Source: Neolentinus lepideus HHB14362 ss-1
Taxonomy: Eukaryota > Basidiomycota > Agaricomycetes > Gloeophyllales > Gloeophyllaceae
Length of the DNA: 64,000 bases
Direction: 5' to 3'
NCBI GenBank assembly: GCA_001632425.1
Contig: KV425558.1
Span: 159,508 to 223,507, forward strand
Part shown: piece after piece, positions 11,089-21,175 of the stretch
Layout of the letters: each line of letters starts with the position of its first letter
Position numbering within the stretch: the first letter of the stretch is position 1
The notes under the pieces: model-generated
Told to the model about the DNA's origin: nothing
Database searches by the model: none
What the model saw: only the letters and a program-made list of their open reading frames with translations
Program-made: the position numbers and the translations under genes

Positions 11089-11514
11089 ATGCTCTTGAAC
11101 GTCTTCCGCCCAACTGCTCTTGCTATGCTCTCTGTTTTGGTGGGGATGGCATCATCATCCAAAGCATGTCTGTTCTTAATGTGCTCGACATCCTTCACTG
11201 TGGAGACACAAAATATCAGCTTACCAACAAGATCCCGGGTGCACCTACGATACTTGCGTTGTGCGGATTATCGGATGATTGCTTTCTCTCCGTTCTCCGT
11301 TTCACGCAGGTTAATCAAACGCGCGTAAGCGGATACGATGGGAATCTGAATCCTGTAATACTCGACGTACCCTGCTTCTGGACTGTAAGGAAAGGATGAC
11401 TGCCTGCTCACAACGATCCGGGTTCAATCACAGAATTGGTATGAAGGACAGCTTCTCACCGGCGGCTCTAGTGCGATATGTCCCTCGACAACACCAACGG
11501 CGAACTGCTATTAG
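11089..11514 (+). pseudogene. Small secreted six-Cys family, copy E (frameshift, lost donor)
   Basis: The ATG at 11089 opens a signal peptide and C-L-F-L-M-C-STSFTVE in one frame. The homology then continues in another frame (KYQLTNKIPGAPT). Against copy D this is one missing base near 11205. The exon 1 donor is also gone: after LCG the sequence reads att instead of gta/gtc. Exon 2-like (GYDGNLNPVILDVPCFW, donor at gtaagg) and exon 3-like sequence (SSAICPSTTPTANCY, TAG at 11512-11514) are still readable. This is a decayed duplicate of copy D. Confidence 0.75.
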
Positions 11515-12667
11515 CCAGTAGAGAACAAGGACTTATACGTGAGACTGCAAGGATGGAACGAAGTCATGGGAATGCCGTAGCAGGCGAGAACGATTGGTGT
11601 CCAACGAGCATGAGACTTTCAAGGTGCATTGTAAACTAATCGTTTCCGTCTGTCCGACAATGGTACCGTCTACCACATCGTGCTAAATGCAACCATGAAA
11701 GGGCATACCACTGCGATGTATCTGTTGAGACTAGTGATAAACAGGATGTCAATCTGGCAACTGCATGACATAGGCGAAATGACTGTATGCATCTTCACGT
11801 GTCTGCCCCATCCGGCATGTCAAGCTACTTCGACGAGTACCTTAGAACGTTCAAATCAGCAACACGGCGGGCTGAACTGTGACATTTGAGAATATAGTAG
11901 ACAACGTCAGGAAGACAATTCTAGAGATTGGCAGGCTATGAGCATATTTGAACACCGGATGGGCCTTAGCTCTTCTCACGGTTGCCGTGTACCCGCCACT
12001 AGCACACATCCAGTCATGCACATGTGCTGTGTGGCTGTAGGCAAGTAGTACTATCTGTTGTCCTTGCAGACCCGCGAAGCTGTATCTGGATGTGTGGAAA
12101 TTTTGTAGAGATACTGACTGCACGAACGCATCCACGAATTCCGTCGGCGCCTACGTCTCACCAGTTTCCTGGTATTTCCTGGTTAGTACTTGTAAAGCTC
12201 AGGTCTAGCTTCGCTCAAGTTGGCATGGCCGTGTCAAACGTAGGTTCAGCACCGTGTATATCGCAAGATGGCCTGATTTCGCCGAAAAGCGAGTGTACGC
12301 TCCGTTGCGTAAAGTTCTACCATACTTCCTTCAGAATATCCAAATAGGTAGAAACGTTGACCATCTGCACTCATCATGAATTCATAGGATCCAGTCACCC
12401 GAAAAGCGTCATCCATACCGTTCAGGTACGCATCTCGCTGTTGGCACCTGCTTCATTATCTTTTCTCTGCGTTATGAGCGCCGACGGACGGTACGACGTT
12501 TGTTCCGCTCTAGCTAGGACCTGCAGCGGATGAATAGCCAATACAGGAGAATTAGCTTCTGCCCCGTTACTGTCGGAGCCCTGTTCGATCGTTCTGGCTG
12601 TGTCGTCGCACTCTGGTTAGTAAGGATCACGTTCTAGTCCGCTAGCATGACGTCTTGATTCATTAAT
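11515..12667. other. Intergenic region between copies E and G
   Basis: About 1.15 kb. I looked for the family's CxxCP, VCWY and C-terminal CPxT motifs on both strands and saw none. No other gene was recognised. Confidence 0.45.
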
Positions 12668-12709
12668 CCCATCTTACCACAGGGTCGCCCAAGCGCAAAA
12701 TGTATAAAA
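12668..12709 (+). promoter_or_regulatory. Promoter block of copy G, shared with copy H
   Basis: A 20-bp block at 12668-12687 recurs at 13506-13525 in front of copy H with one difference (ta versus tg in the middle). A TATA box follows at 12703-12709, ending 59 bp before the ATG at 12769. Copy H has TATAAG at 13554-13559, ending 58 bp before its ATG. The shared block shows that duplication carried the promoter along. Confidence 0.55.
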
Positions 12710-12768
12710 CGAGCTCCTGGTTCAGCCACAAGAAACAAACAGCACAGGAGACGACTCACACCGATTTA

Positions 12769-13176
12769 ATGAAGTCCTTCGTAACGTCCATTGCCACTCT
12801 TCTGGCGGCTGCGTCTCTCGCTGCCGCCCAGTGCGCCATCTGCCCGACCCAGATACAGGTCGGAAATATCACCTACTATGATGTAGCGTCCAGTGGAGGT
12901 CTAGGAGCACCTCAGTTCTGCTCGTACGTGGTCTTATTTCCATATAATATGACTCGCGGTCGCTCACCGACATCGCCCGATAGATACAACTCCAATCCAA
13001 GTGGGGGCGTCGATATGTCACAGGTCTGCTGGTATTCGGTGCGTACAGTCGTATGTGACCAAACGCCTTGATTAAGTGAGCCTTAACAGGGATCTGGAGG
13101 TCTAGATCCGGGCGAGAGCTGGGCGGATTGCCCCACTACGACAGCGACAGGACCGTGCCCTCCACACAGCAACTGA
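12769..13176 (+). CDS. Small secreted six-Cys protein, copy G (intact)
   Basis: Exons 12769-12923, 12984-13038 and 13090-13176 give 98 residues. Signal peptide: MKSFVTSIATLLAAASLAAA. The mature protein begins QCAICPTQIQVGNITYYDVA, including a possible N-glycosylation site NIT. FCS is split by the phase-2 intron, exon 2 ends QVCWYS, and exon 3 carries DCPTTTATGPCPPHSN. This is the best representative of the second subfamily (copies G, H, I, J and the inverted copy K). Function unknown; extracellular location is inferred. Confidence 0.82.
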
Positions 13177-13505
13177 GGTCTTCGATCGCCGAGTACTGCA
13201 GAGAATGTTAGATAGCAAACTGGATTCCATAACGGCGGTGTGGCATTTCGATAGCACGATCGCTGCGTATAAAGTATGTATTGATGGCGCAAATTTGTTT
13301 GGTGGCCTGTGCGATCGTGGCGATATGATCCAGCCGTCCTTAAAAGAGCGCTATTATCCAATAATGAATCAACTCGGCTCGCGCGTCACCGTCGGTGCAG
13401 GGACAGCTATGTCTGGTGATTCAGAATCCATAGGGAGTTCAAACGTTCTCTAGAAGGCAAGATCCTTATTCGAGTGGGACACTAGCTTGGTGGCTCTTTT
13501 CATTT
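13177..13505. other. Spacer between copies G and H
   Basis: About 330 bp containing an unsupported 82-codon open frame on the + strand (13205-13453). No similarity to the family was seen. Confidence 0.4.
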
Positions 13506-13617
13506 CCCATCTTGCCACAGGGTCGAACGGACACGTCGTCACACTGAACAGCATATAAGTTGAGTTCAAGCTCAGTCGAGCGGAAATTCAAAGCTAGAAG
13601 CAACCCACCCGCATCCA

Positions 13618-13911
13618 ATGAAGTTGTTCGCAGTGTTCGTCTTCACTTTCCTGGCGGTGGGGTCTTGCTACCGCACAGTGTGCCATCTGCTCGCTGCAGA
13701 TTTTGACTTACGATGTTGATTTCGACACCACCTCAAGTGAGCCCCTCAATCTGGGGCAAACCTGCTGTTAATCTGTGCGTAGGATCAGATAGATGCTTAC
13801 AGTCCTTGACTAATATGTCATGAGTAAGGCGACAGAGCTTTGACGTCCAAGAACTGATCGGTTTGTCCAACTACGGCAGCCACTGGGCCTTGTCCTACAC
13901 ACAGCAACTGA
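13618..13911 (+). pseudogene. Small secreted six-Cys family, copy H (frameshifted remnant)
   Basis: The ATG at 13618 begins a signal peptide like that of copy G. A one-base change in the run at about 13662-13672 shifts the frame, so that LATAQCAIC reads in another frame. The middle exon is degraded. The C-terminal exon (CPTTAATGPCPTHSN, TGA at 13909-13911) is still clear. The copy is clearly dead as a source of the family protein. Confidence 0.75.
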
Positions 13912-14348
13912 GAAGACTCGAACTGCCAGATGAGTGAGTGTCCACCGAGGTCAATTTGTGGATTGAAGTAGTTCAGTGTGAAAGAAAGGAGGATAGCATA
14001 TTTAATCTGTATGAAATAGACATCAGTGATACAATGGACGTTCTTCCTTGGCATACCCGCTGGAAAATCCCCACCCTGAGTATGAGAGTGCCGTATACAT
14101 GTAGCCTAGGTGCTGTTCAATCCGCCTGTAACGAGCCCTTGATGTGGTCAGATATAACTATTTCTCAGCCTAGCCTCGTCTAGATTGTGACTTTCTCCGA
14201 GCTGCTTTAAGTTTTTCCTGATATTTCAAGCCCCGTTATTGTCGAGTTGAGCGCTGTTGTCTGACACATGTCTGGAATTCCTCGATCTGGAGGGTGTCTA
14301 TTTCGTCGACCCTGTCCTTCGACCAGCTGGTCGAGACTAGACCATTTG
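13912..14348. other. Spacer between copies H and I
   Basis: About 440 bp, no gene recognised. It ends with a TATA-like box (tataac, 14349-14354) 66 bp upstream of copy I. Confidence 0.4.
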
Positions 14349-14414
14349 TATAACAGGCGGCCATCCTGTCGAGATTCAACACATAAAAAAATGCAACCTA
14401 TAGCGATCTGTGAA

Positions 14415-14743
14415 ATGAAGACCCTGGCGGCGATTTTTACGACTCTCCTGGCAGTGTCTCTGGCTGCCAATGCCGATTGTGCTATCTGTCCACCTGAAAT
14501 AGATGTCGAGGGAGTGACTTACTATTGCGTCGCAGCTAATGGAAGCGCAGGGGAGCCAGAGTTCTGCTCGTATGTTATACGCTTGTGGTTGGCTTGACCA
14601 AGATGAACGTTAACCGGCAGATACAACTCCAATCCAAACGGAGGCCCAAACATGACCCAGGTCTGCTGGTATTCGGTGCGTCAGTTCCTCCCTGTAGTCG
14701 AATGCACTGACAATAACTGTTCTGTCAGGGTGCGGATCGTTGA
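14415..14743 (+). CDS. Small secreted six-Cys family, copy I (C-terminally truncated)
   Basis: Exons 14415-14569, 14621-14675 and 14729-14743 give 74 residues. Signal peptide: MKTLAAIFTTLLAVSLAANA. Mature start: DCAICPPEIDVEGVTYY. FCS sits at the junction and QVCWYS ends exon 2, so exons 1 and 2 are fully intact. Exon 3 reads only GADR before TGA at 14741-14743. The last two cysteines, present in all intact members, are missing. The gene may still make a shortened four-cysteine protein, or it is at the first step of decay. An extra Cys in YYCVAAN is unusual for the family. Confidence 0.6.
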
Positions 14744-15484
14744 GGAGTCGAGAGGAGCTGCATGCGAGTGGGTGTTGGTGATAGTTACGATTCTGTGAGG
14801 GTCGGACCTTTGATTTGTAGTCTCGCTATATATGTAGACGCTAGAAATCTTGGTAATACTTCAATCTCCGCCAAACCCCGCTCCTAGTCTGACTACAAAA
14901 TTCGATTTGGAAGCAGTGTCTACAATCTCAGCATCTCAATATGTAGGTACTTGTTCTGCTTGCCACATTCAGTCTTATATTGACGTTTGGCATGTCCTGT
15001 ACTATTTTCGCAGATTCAGGAGGTGTTCCGCTGAGTTTGCATCTTGAAATGTGTTTTCTGCATGTTTGTACAGTAGTGTAGCAAGCTTACCGTAAGAATT
15101 TAATGTGGGCCGCGCTCCAGTCAGAGTCACATAGGCAAGTATAAATAACCAAGAAAGTTGAATAATACATCTGATGATGAATAAAGAAAACTAAGCAGCG
15201 TGGACGTACTATATCGTTTCGTATATATCTAACGAAGAGCCTGGACAGTTCCTTTTCCAGTCGATATAATAGCAGCTTCCGTAGGCTACCTGCTATCGTC
15301 ATTGTCTCATCCGAAATGGAAAATGAAGCCCGACTACAGGTACACACTTGATTCTTCCGACATATCCATGGTCATGCACGATGCAATGTCTTGTTCTTCC
15401 AACCCATTAGGCAGGATTCCCGAAGCTAATCAGTGTTTTGTTTCATGTTCTTATCTTTCGGGTACTTCGGCCAAGCTCAAACCA
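14744..15484. other. Spacer between copies I and J
   Basis: About 740 bp without a recognisable gene. The TATA box of copy J (15485-15491) follows. Confidence 0.4.
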
Positions 15485-15528
15485 TATAAAACTGCGGTGG
15501 ATATAAACGCACCTTTGCATTACTTACG

Positions 15529-15947
15529 ATGAAGTTCTTTGCTGCGTGTGTCACCACCATCCTGGCAGTCGCTTCTTTCGCTGCCTCCCAAAACTCATGC
15601 ATCCCCGGTTCCTACTGCCCGTGAGCTATCCGTTACCTAGCGATACACTTGATCATTGTGGCTTACCAGGTTGGCAGATACGACTCCGGGTCGAATCCAA
15701 GCAGAGATGCGAGTCTTGATTTGTCAAAGGCCTGCTAGTACTTGGTGCGTGGCTCCATATATTACCAAGGAGCCTTGCTTGAACTGGGTTATAGGGCAAT
15801 AGCAACGGTGCTTTGGCCAAGAACGAGACCCGGGCGAATTTTAGTGATCGACCAAAGTATTTGGAGGAAATGTCTTCAGCCTATTTAGATAAGTTTTACG
15901 GAGGGCCGGTGCGATGGAGATCTTATCAAGGCGAAGTACATATCTAG
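15529..15947 (+). pseudogene. Small secreted six-Cys family, copy J (TAG at the conserved Trp)
   Basis: Exons 15529-15620, 15678-15744 and 15795-15947 keep the family's splice sites and phases. The signal peptide is intact (MKFFAACVTTILAVASFAAS). The middle of exon 1 is deleted, so the cysteine region is only NSCIPGSYC before the donor. Exon 2 reads SKAC-stop-YL: TAG at 15736-15738 replaces the Trp of the family's VCWY motif. The third exon is open to TAG at 15945-15947 but lacks the usual C-terminal cysteines. Likely a pseudogene. Restoring Trp at the TAG would leave an open frame, which is noted as a finding. Confidence 0.6.
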
Positions 15948-16632
15948 TTCAACAGCATACGATCAGTCACAATGAAGCCAATAATGTCCTACACGAGCGC
16001 ACCTGCCGAAGAACGTGGTCATGTTTCGATTGTGTCGGAAGGCCCGAGTGCGGGTGGCCACGGTACCTGCCAATAAATGGGCGACATCTTGCCTTTTGTC
16101 GACACAATGTCGGATCAGATTGAAGATTGACTAGGGCGGCGCGATATCGACTGGCGGACCAACGCTGCCGCCTCAAAATTTTCTGGTAAAAAGGCTTGCG
16201 TGCTCAGGGTTGTGCGATACGCGTGTTTGATATGATCCCTGCAGTAGATTATAAGTCGATTGTTTGCTCAGACATCCATCTCGATGTCGTTTGGAGGGTT
16301 TGAATCTGCTATGTCGTGTGCAGCGTCTAATACAGTTAGAAGGTTGTCTTATAGAGCCTCTGTGGCTGAGAGGGACGCAGATCTGAAGAAGACGGAGAGA
16401 AGACGGAGAGAAGACGGAGAACCCGCTAACATTAATATCAGCATATTTGTGATTGCCGACAAAGAGCCGGCTTCGAGAAGCGATCGCCGCGTGGGACCCA
16501 CAACGCTTGCCCTGAGCCTGATATCATCCGTGATTCTTTTGTTGACTGGCTTCGGAAAGCTTCCAGCTTCGCGTTCTCCTATTTGAAGATTTAAGACTAA
16601 CTCTTGTCCTTCTTTACTCTGCCTCGCTGACC
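15948..16632. other. Intergenic region after the array, with an 11-bp triple repeat
   Basis: About 690 bp with no convincing gene. Around 16385-16419 the unit agaagacggag is repeated three times in tandem. A 108-codon open frame (16260-16583) spans it but shows no family features. Confidence 0.45.
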
Positions 16633-17841
16633 ATGTACCGCCGCAAGTCTCTCGTTAACTTGCCCCCAGAGCTTCTGTACAACATATGCGCCGCTCTTTT
16701 AGCTGACTATTTTCACTCACTCTTTATGGACGACGAGGAGCCGCAGTGGCACGCCCTCGAGAATCTCACGCTTGTCTGCCATTTGGTTCGCGATGTCACG
16801 GGCAAGGTAGTCTCACATGCACTGAGGTTGACGCAGACTCAGGATGGAAGGTGCGCGGGGTGGCATGCCACCTGGTGGGAATGTCTCTGACGTAGGAAGC
16901 AGTTGGGAGAAGAACCCTCGCGACATTCTCAAGGCCATGCGCCAGCGCGGACACTACTCGCGCCACGATTCAGTCAAATACATCGAGTCCATCCTGAAAA
17001 TCCTTGAGACCACGAATAGCAAGGAGTACGATTTGACCCCGCTGTTCGTGTACGAAGCGATATTCTCCATCCACTCCATGTTCACGAGACTGCGGACTTA
17101 CTGTGACGGAGTCGACCCTGCGCTACGCCTCCCAATCTGGAAGTCGACTCGCGGCAACATCACCATGCTCGCGAGGAAGACCTGCACACTTGCTGCGCGC
17201 CTTACCCAGCCATACCTCCGAGACGTCCTTGCTGAAGCTGCGACCGACGTGTATTCCCTGGTATTTTATGGTAGTCTCAGGTTCCTCACGCCTTGTCGTC
17301 AGTTAACCAGTGATTAGTGACTCTATTTCTGGACATGTATGAACTGCTGGACAAAGCACTTTACCAATGGGATGACCTGGACAACACCCTCATCACACCA
17401 CCAAGTGATGAGGAATGGGAGGTGCGGAGTCCGTCCTCGTGTATATTCCGGTTAAATCTGACGGTTCACGCACAGAGCTGCTTCGCCCAGATCAGCAAAG
17501 GTCTGAAAGCCCTTAAGGAGCGGGATGCCGGACTAGAGCATTCGAAGGCTCTGGAGCAACATATTCATCGCGGCAGTATTTGCTTCATTGAGAAAGGCGC
17601 AGCCCCTGAGATCGTCAGGACAGCATTATTGGTACGTATCTTCGGCGTCGTGTGTGCACACTGTCTCAGCGTATCGTAGACCACGGACATCTGCCTCATC
17701 CTAGTGCCACTTGCGGAATGGGATTGGTACGACAAACATGGCATCAACAAGAGCGCAAAAGAGCTTCTGGATGAGCTTGAGCCGCTCTTGCCTGAGACAT
17801 ATAATGTCCGCGCCCTAACCGTTAACGAAGAGGGGGAATGA
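16633..17841 (+). CDS. F-box-like protein, paralogue 1
   Basis: Exons 16633-16850, 16903-17270, 17318-17631 and 17680-17841 give 353 residues with consistent phases. The N-terminus (NLPPELLYNICAALLADYF) resembles the F-box-like opening of a large basidiomycete family. It is followed by a conserved stretch ending in a DGR/SW splice junction (VCHLVRDVTGKVVSHAL). The rest is helical-looking, without named domains. Two paralogues with the same exon layout occur at 33675-34879 and 40974-42038, both on the minus strand. If the F-box reading is right, the protein would link a substrate to an SCF ubiquitin ligase, but no substrate-binding repeats (LRR, WD40) are seen. Confidence 0.72.
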
Positions 17842-18351
17842 AGGCAAGACCGTTCCTCTTCGGTGTTCTTTGAATTAGAAAGCTAATAAATGGTTGTCAG
17901 TCACTCGAGTGAAGCGCGAGTTATACCTTGATCCTGTCGCCGACGACAATAATTTTGTTGAGGGAATGATTTTTATTGTTATTTATGTATAACAACAAGC
18001 GCGACTTTTATCGATACCGTAGATCAATTCAGTGTTGGCATTGGAATTGTAATATCGTTTTATACTCTGTGAACATAGCTTCTTCAGTCAATACGCGATC
18101 ACCCGCAGCGTAGACCGCTTACTAGTATAAGTGACTTGGAATTAGGTCTGCATAGGTGTCCATGGGTCAGCCATTGGAGTCTCATTGTTGATAGCAGAGA
18201 CAGGCAGCAGGCTAATTAAGTATACGTATCAACCCGAACTGAATCAGCTGAACTGGCATCCGAATTTCGAAGCGTGATGGATGATGCATTGATGGATGGC
18301 CGGCGCTAATTAACCCTGAGGCCTGAGGGTCTCAACCATACATTGCTCCAA
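17842..18351. other. Intergenic region between the F-box-like gene and EMC2
   Basis: About 510 bp, AT-rich at first, with no gene recognised. Confidence 0.5.
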
Positions 18352-19494
18352 ATGGATTTGCCCTCTGCTCTCCAAAAGCTCTCAACATTCCGCGCCCGAA
18401 GCACTCGCGCATCCCAAGAAACTTTTGACAAAGGGCTCGTCGTACTGAAAGGAAATGGCTTGAAGAAACTTGGTGACGAAAGTGAGACATGCACCAGTCG
18501 GAATCTGTAACGTGGAACTAATCTGGCGTTAGGCTGGTCTTTCCTCGAGCAACTCGCCCTCGCCGCAATCGACGTCGGGCGGCTAGACATCGCAGACGTG
18601 AGTGCACGAGCATTTGGAGTGTGAAGACGGAGATGCGACTCGTCGATCTGCGTAGCGCTGTCTGCAGCTTTTGACGGACAAGTTTCCTGGGTCACCTCGC
18701 GTGGATTGCTTGAATGGCGTCCGGAAAGAAGTCACAGAATCGCCCGATGCCGCGCTAGCGTACTACAATCATCTGTTGGATGCAGACCCGGTCAATGTTG
18801 TGCGTAGACGTCAGGGATCATCAGTATTCGGGCTGGACTGAATCAGGTATGCAGGCGTTTTGGAAGCGGAAGGTATCTGTGCTCAGGCGCATGGGCCGCA
18901 TCGACGAAGCCGTCTCCGAACTCGTTGAACTCTTGGACACCTATTACACTGATGTCGAAGGCTGGCTCGAGCTTGCTGACATATACTCTTCCTGCCGCCA
19001 GTGAGCACGCACTTCACTTCCCACCCAATCCCTATTGTAACTTGATCATAGATACACCTCTTCCCTCCAGTCCCTTGCCCACGTCCTTCTCCTCGCCCCT
19101 CAAAATCCCTTCCACGTCCTGCGCTTCGCCGAGACGGCGTACACCGCTGGTGATGTCTCCCTCGCAATGAAGAGCTTCCTCAACGTCATCGACATGGCCG
19201 ACGCGGATGAGGACGCGCCACTCGAGCAGGTACCCTCCGGCTTCACAGTCCGCGCGTGGTTCGGAATCAAACAGGTGAGCACACCTGCACCAGCTGGACA
19301 AAGTATTGATGTGGGGCTAGTGTGCACGCCGTCTACAGAGAGAACGACTGGTGTCGCCCTCTCAAACTCCCGTTCCTGACCATTTGCAGCTACTCGATGA
19401 GCTCGCTACTGAGCGGCTAAAGACCGTTTACGCGGGCCGCGACAAAAGCGATAAGGAGGCGACCGAAGTGCTGGAGTGGTTGGCACGAGGGTAG
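18352..19494 (+). CDS. EMC2: ER membrane protein complex subunit 2 (EMC2)
   Basis: Six exons, 18352-18481, 18533-18597, 18668-18799, 18855-19000, 19052-19274 and 19390-19494, give 266 residues. EMC2 is the cytosolic TPR-repeat subunit of the EMC, which inserts membrane proteins into the ER. Family blocks are FPGSPRVDCLNG, YYNHLLDADP, KRKVSVLRRMGRIDEAV, the strongly conserved VEGWLELADIY, and HVLRFAETAYTAGD. These read as successive TPR helices across residues of about 80-200. The length is close to family size. All junctions are GT...AG with matching phase. A LINE fragment begins about 110 bp after the stop. Confidence 0.9.
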
Positions 19495-19604
19495 GGGAGC
19501 AAACGGTAGTCCGGACCACTGTGTCACTCATCTCAATGGAGTGCCTACGTCGTTACTGCATTTCTCGGCCATACATATGCCAGCGTGATGCATAAAGTCA
19601 CCAG

Positions 19605-20175
19605 AAACGAGTTAGCAGACAAGGAAGCAAAACGTGCAGCAAAAGGTAAAACAAGTGCTACTCACCTCCTTCCGCAGATCTTACGCCGCAAACCGCTACC
19701 TCTGAGTGTGTCGGCGCTCAAGCAAGCTTATCGCACTCGTCTTATGAAACAATGGAAGAAGGAATGGAAGCAGTCACCCCGTTACGAACGTACTGCAGCC
19801 ATCGACCCAAAACTCCCTTCAAAGTCCTTCCTTTCCGACATCGCCGACCTCCCCCGTCCCCACGCTGCAATTATAATGCAATTACGTACCGGACACACAC
19901 CGCTTAATGCTCACCTTCATCGCATTCGAGCATCACCATCTCCCAACTGCGAACACTGCCCAGGAGTCCCAGAAGATGTCCATCATTACATTCTCGAGTG
20001 TGGGATGTACGAGCAGCAGCGCTTCACATTGCGACGCAAGCTGGGGCGCACCGCATCCAATATCTCCGCCCTCCTCACCTCGGAAGTGAAATCCCTCCTC
20101 ACTTACGTCCATCAGACGAAACGTTTCACGCAAACACACGGTGAGAATCTGCTACCTCCGGAGAAAGAACAATAA
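19605..20175 (+). pseudogene. LINE ORF C-terminal fragment (RNase H end and zinc knuckle)
   Basis: About 190 codons are open from the truncation point to TAA at 20173-20175. The 5' part matches the last helix region of a retroelement RNase H (ELADKEAK). The middle is basic, with LRTGHTPLNAHLHRI followed by the Cys/His knuckle. This layout is common at the end of Tad1-group ORF2 proteins. No start codon of the element is present, so the fragment is non-functional. Confidence 0.75.
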
Positions 20176-20206
20176 TGTCCTCTTTTTCCAGTTGATGTTA
20201 CCCGTT

Positions 20207-20671
20207 NNNNNNNNNNNNNNNNNNNNNNNNNNNNNNNNNNNNNNNNNNNNNNNNNNNNNNNNNNNNNNNNNNNNNNNNNNNNNNNNNNNNNNNNNNNNNN
20301 NNNNNNNNNNNNNNNNNNNNNNNNNNNNNNNNNNNNNNNNNNNNNNNNNNNNNNNNNNNNNNNNNNNNNNNNNNNNNNNNNNNNNNNNNNNNNNNNNNNN
20401 NNNNNNNNNNNNNNNNNNNNNNNNNNNNNNNNNNNNNNNNNNNNNNNNNNNNNNNNNNNNNNNNNNNNNNNNNNNNNNNNNNNNNNNNNNNNNNNNNNNN
20501 NNNNNNNNNNNNNNNNNNNNNNNNNNNNNNNNNNNNNNNNNNNNNNNNNNNNNNNNNNNNNNNNNNNNNNNNNNNNNNNNNNNNNNNNNNNNNNNNNNNN
20601 NNNNNNNNNNNNNNNNNNNNNNNNNNNNNNNNNNNNNNNNNNNNNNNNNNNNNNNNNNNNNNNNNNNNNNN
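20207..20671. other. Assembly gap (465 N)
   Basis: Unsequenced run of N. It coincides with the 3' end of the LINE, and a repeat is a likely reason for the break. Confidence 0.99.
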
Positions 20672-20680
20672 AGTCACCAG

Positions 20681-21175
20681 ATGTGGAGTTTCATCAACAG
20701 ATCATGATCAAATTCCTTCCACCGAAAAGAATTCGAATAAACAAAGTCTAGCTACGAAGATAAATACTGTTACACCAGGGTATCTATGACGCAGATGCGC
20801 AAACACGATAATATGCTACAGAATCGCCGCCATTCCTCTGAGCGATGGGAATGAAATAGATAGGGGAAATAACTACAAATGTCTAACAAATAACTAGTAC
20901 CAGAAGTCGGTCAGCAGGCGAACGGCTGTACGAGGTGAAGACACGATACTTACAGATGGTAGAATCCTGACAGCCCTCGATGCGAGGGACGTAGAGAAAT
21001 AAAACTCTTCTGCATCAGAAATGACAGGCAGTTGATAGTTGAATTGGATTATAAGGGGAGACATGTCTGAGGAGTGGTTAACATAGGTAGAGGGTACAGA
21101 CGTATCGAACGAGTGTCGCGAAGGTCATCAAGGGCTTTATGACAGGGAGGTGAGGGAAGAGTGCAGCCGTCGTGA
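20681..21175. other. Region downstream of the Zn2Cys6 regulator
   Basis: About 500 bp between the gap and the stop codon of the minus-strand regulator. No gene seen; probably its 3' untranslated region. Confidence 0.5.

Larger units (their letters stand above)
19595..20680 (+). mobile_element. 5'-truncated LINE (non-LTR retrotransposon) insertion
   Basis: From 19605 the sequence encodes the C-terminal end of a LINE polyprotein: NELADKEAKRAAKG, the end of an RNase H domain as in Tad1-like fungal elements, and then a zinc-knuckle motif CEHC...HH...C near 19950-20010. The frame stops at 20173-20175. The reverse transcriptase and most of RNase H are absent, typical of 5' truncation during insertion. 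The nine bases agtcaccag stand at 19596-19604, just before the homology, and again at 20672-20680, just after the assembly gap. They look like a target-site duplication. The 3' tail of the element would lie in the gap. Confidence 0.75.

Noticed and set aside
15971..16081. Short ATG frame after copy J that might be another array member.
   Set aside because: No signal peptide and no cysteine pattern of the family.
20141..20707. Open frames on both strands across the N run.
   Set aside because: They consist almost entirely of unknown bases in the assembly gap.
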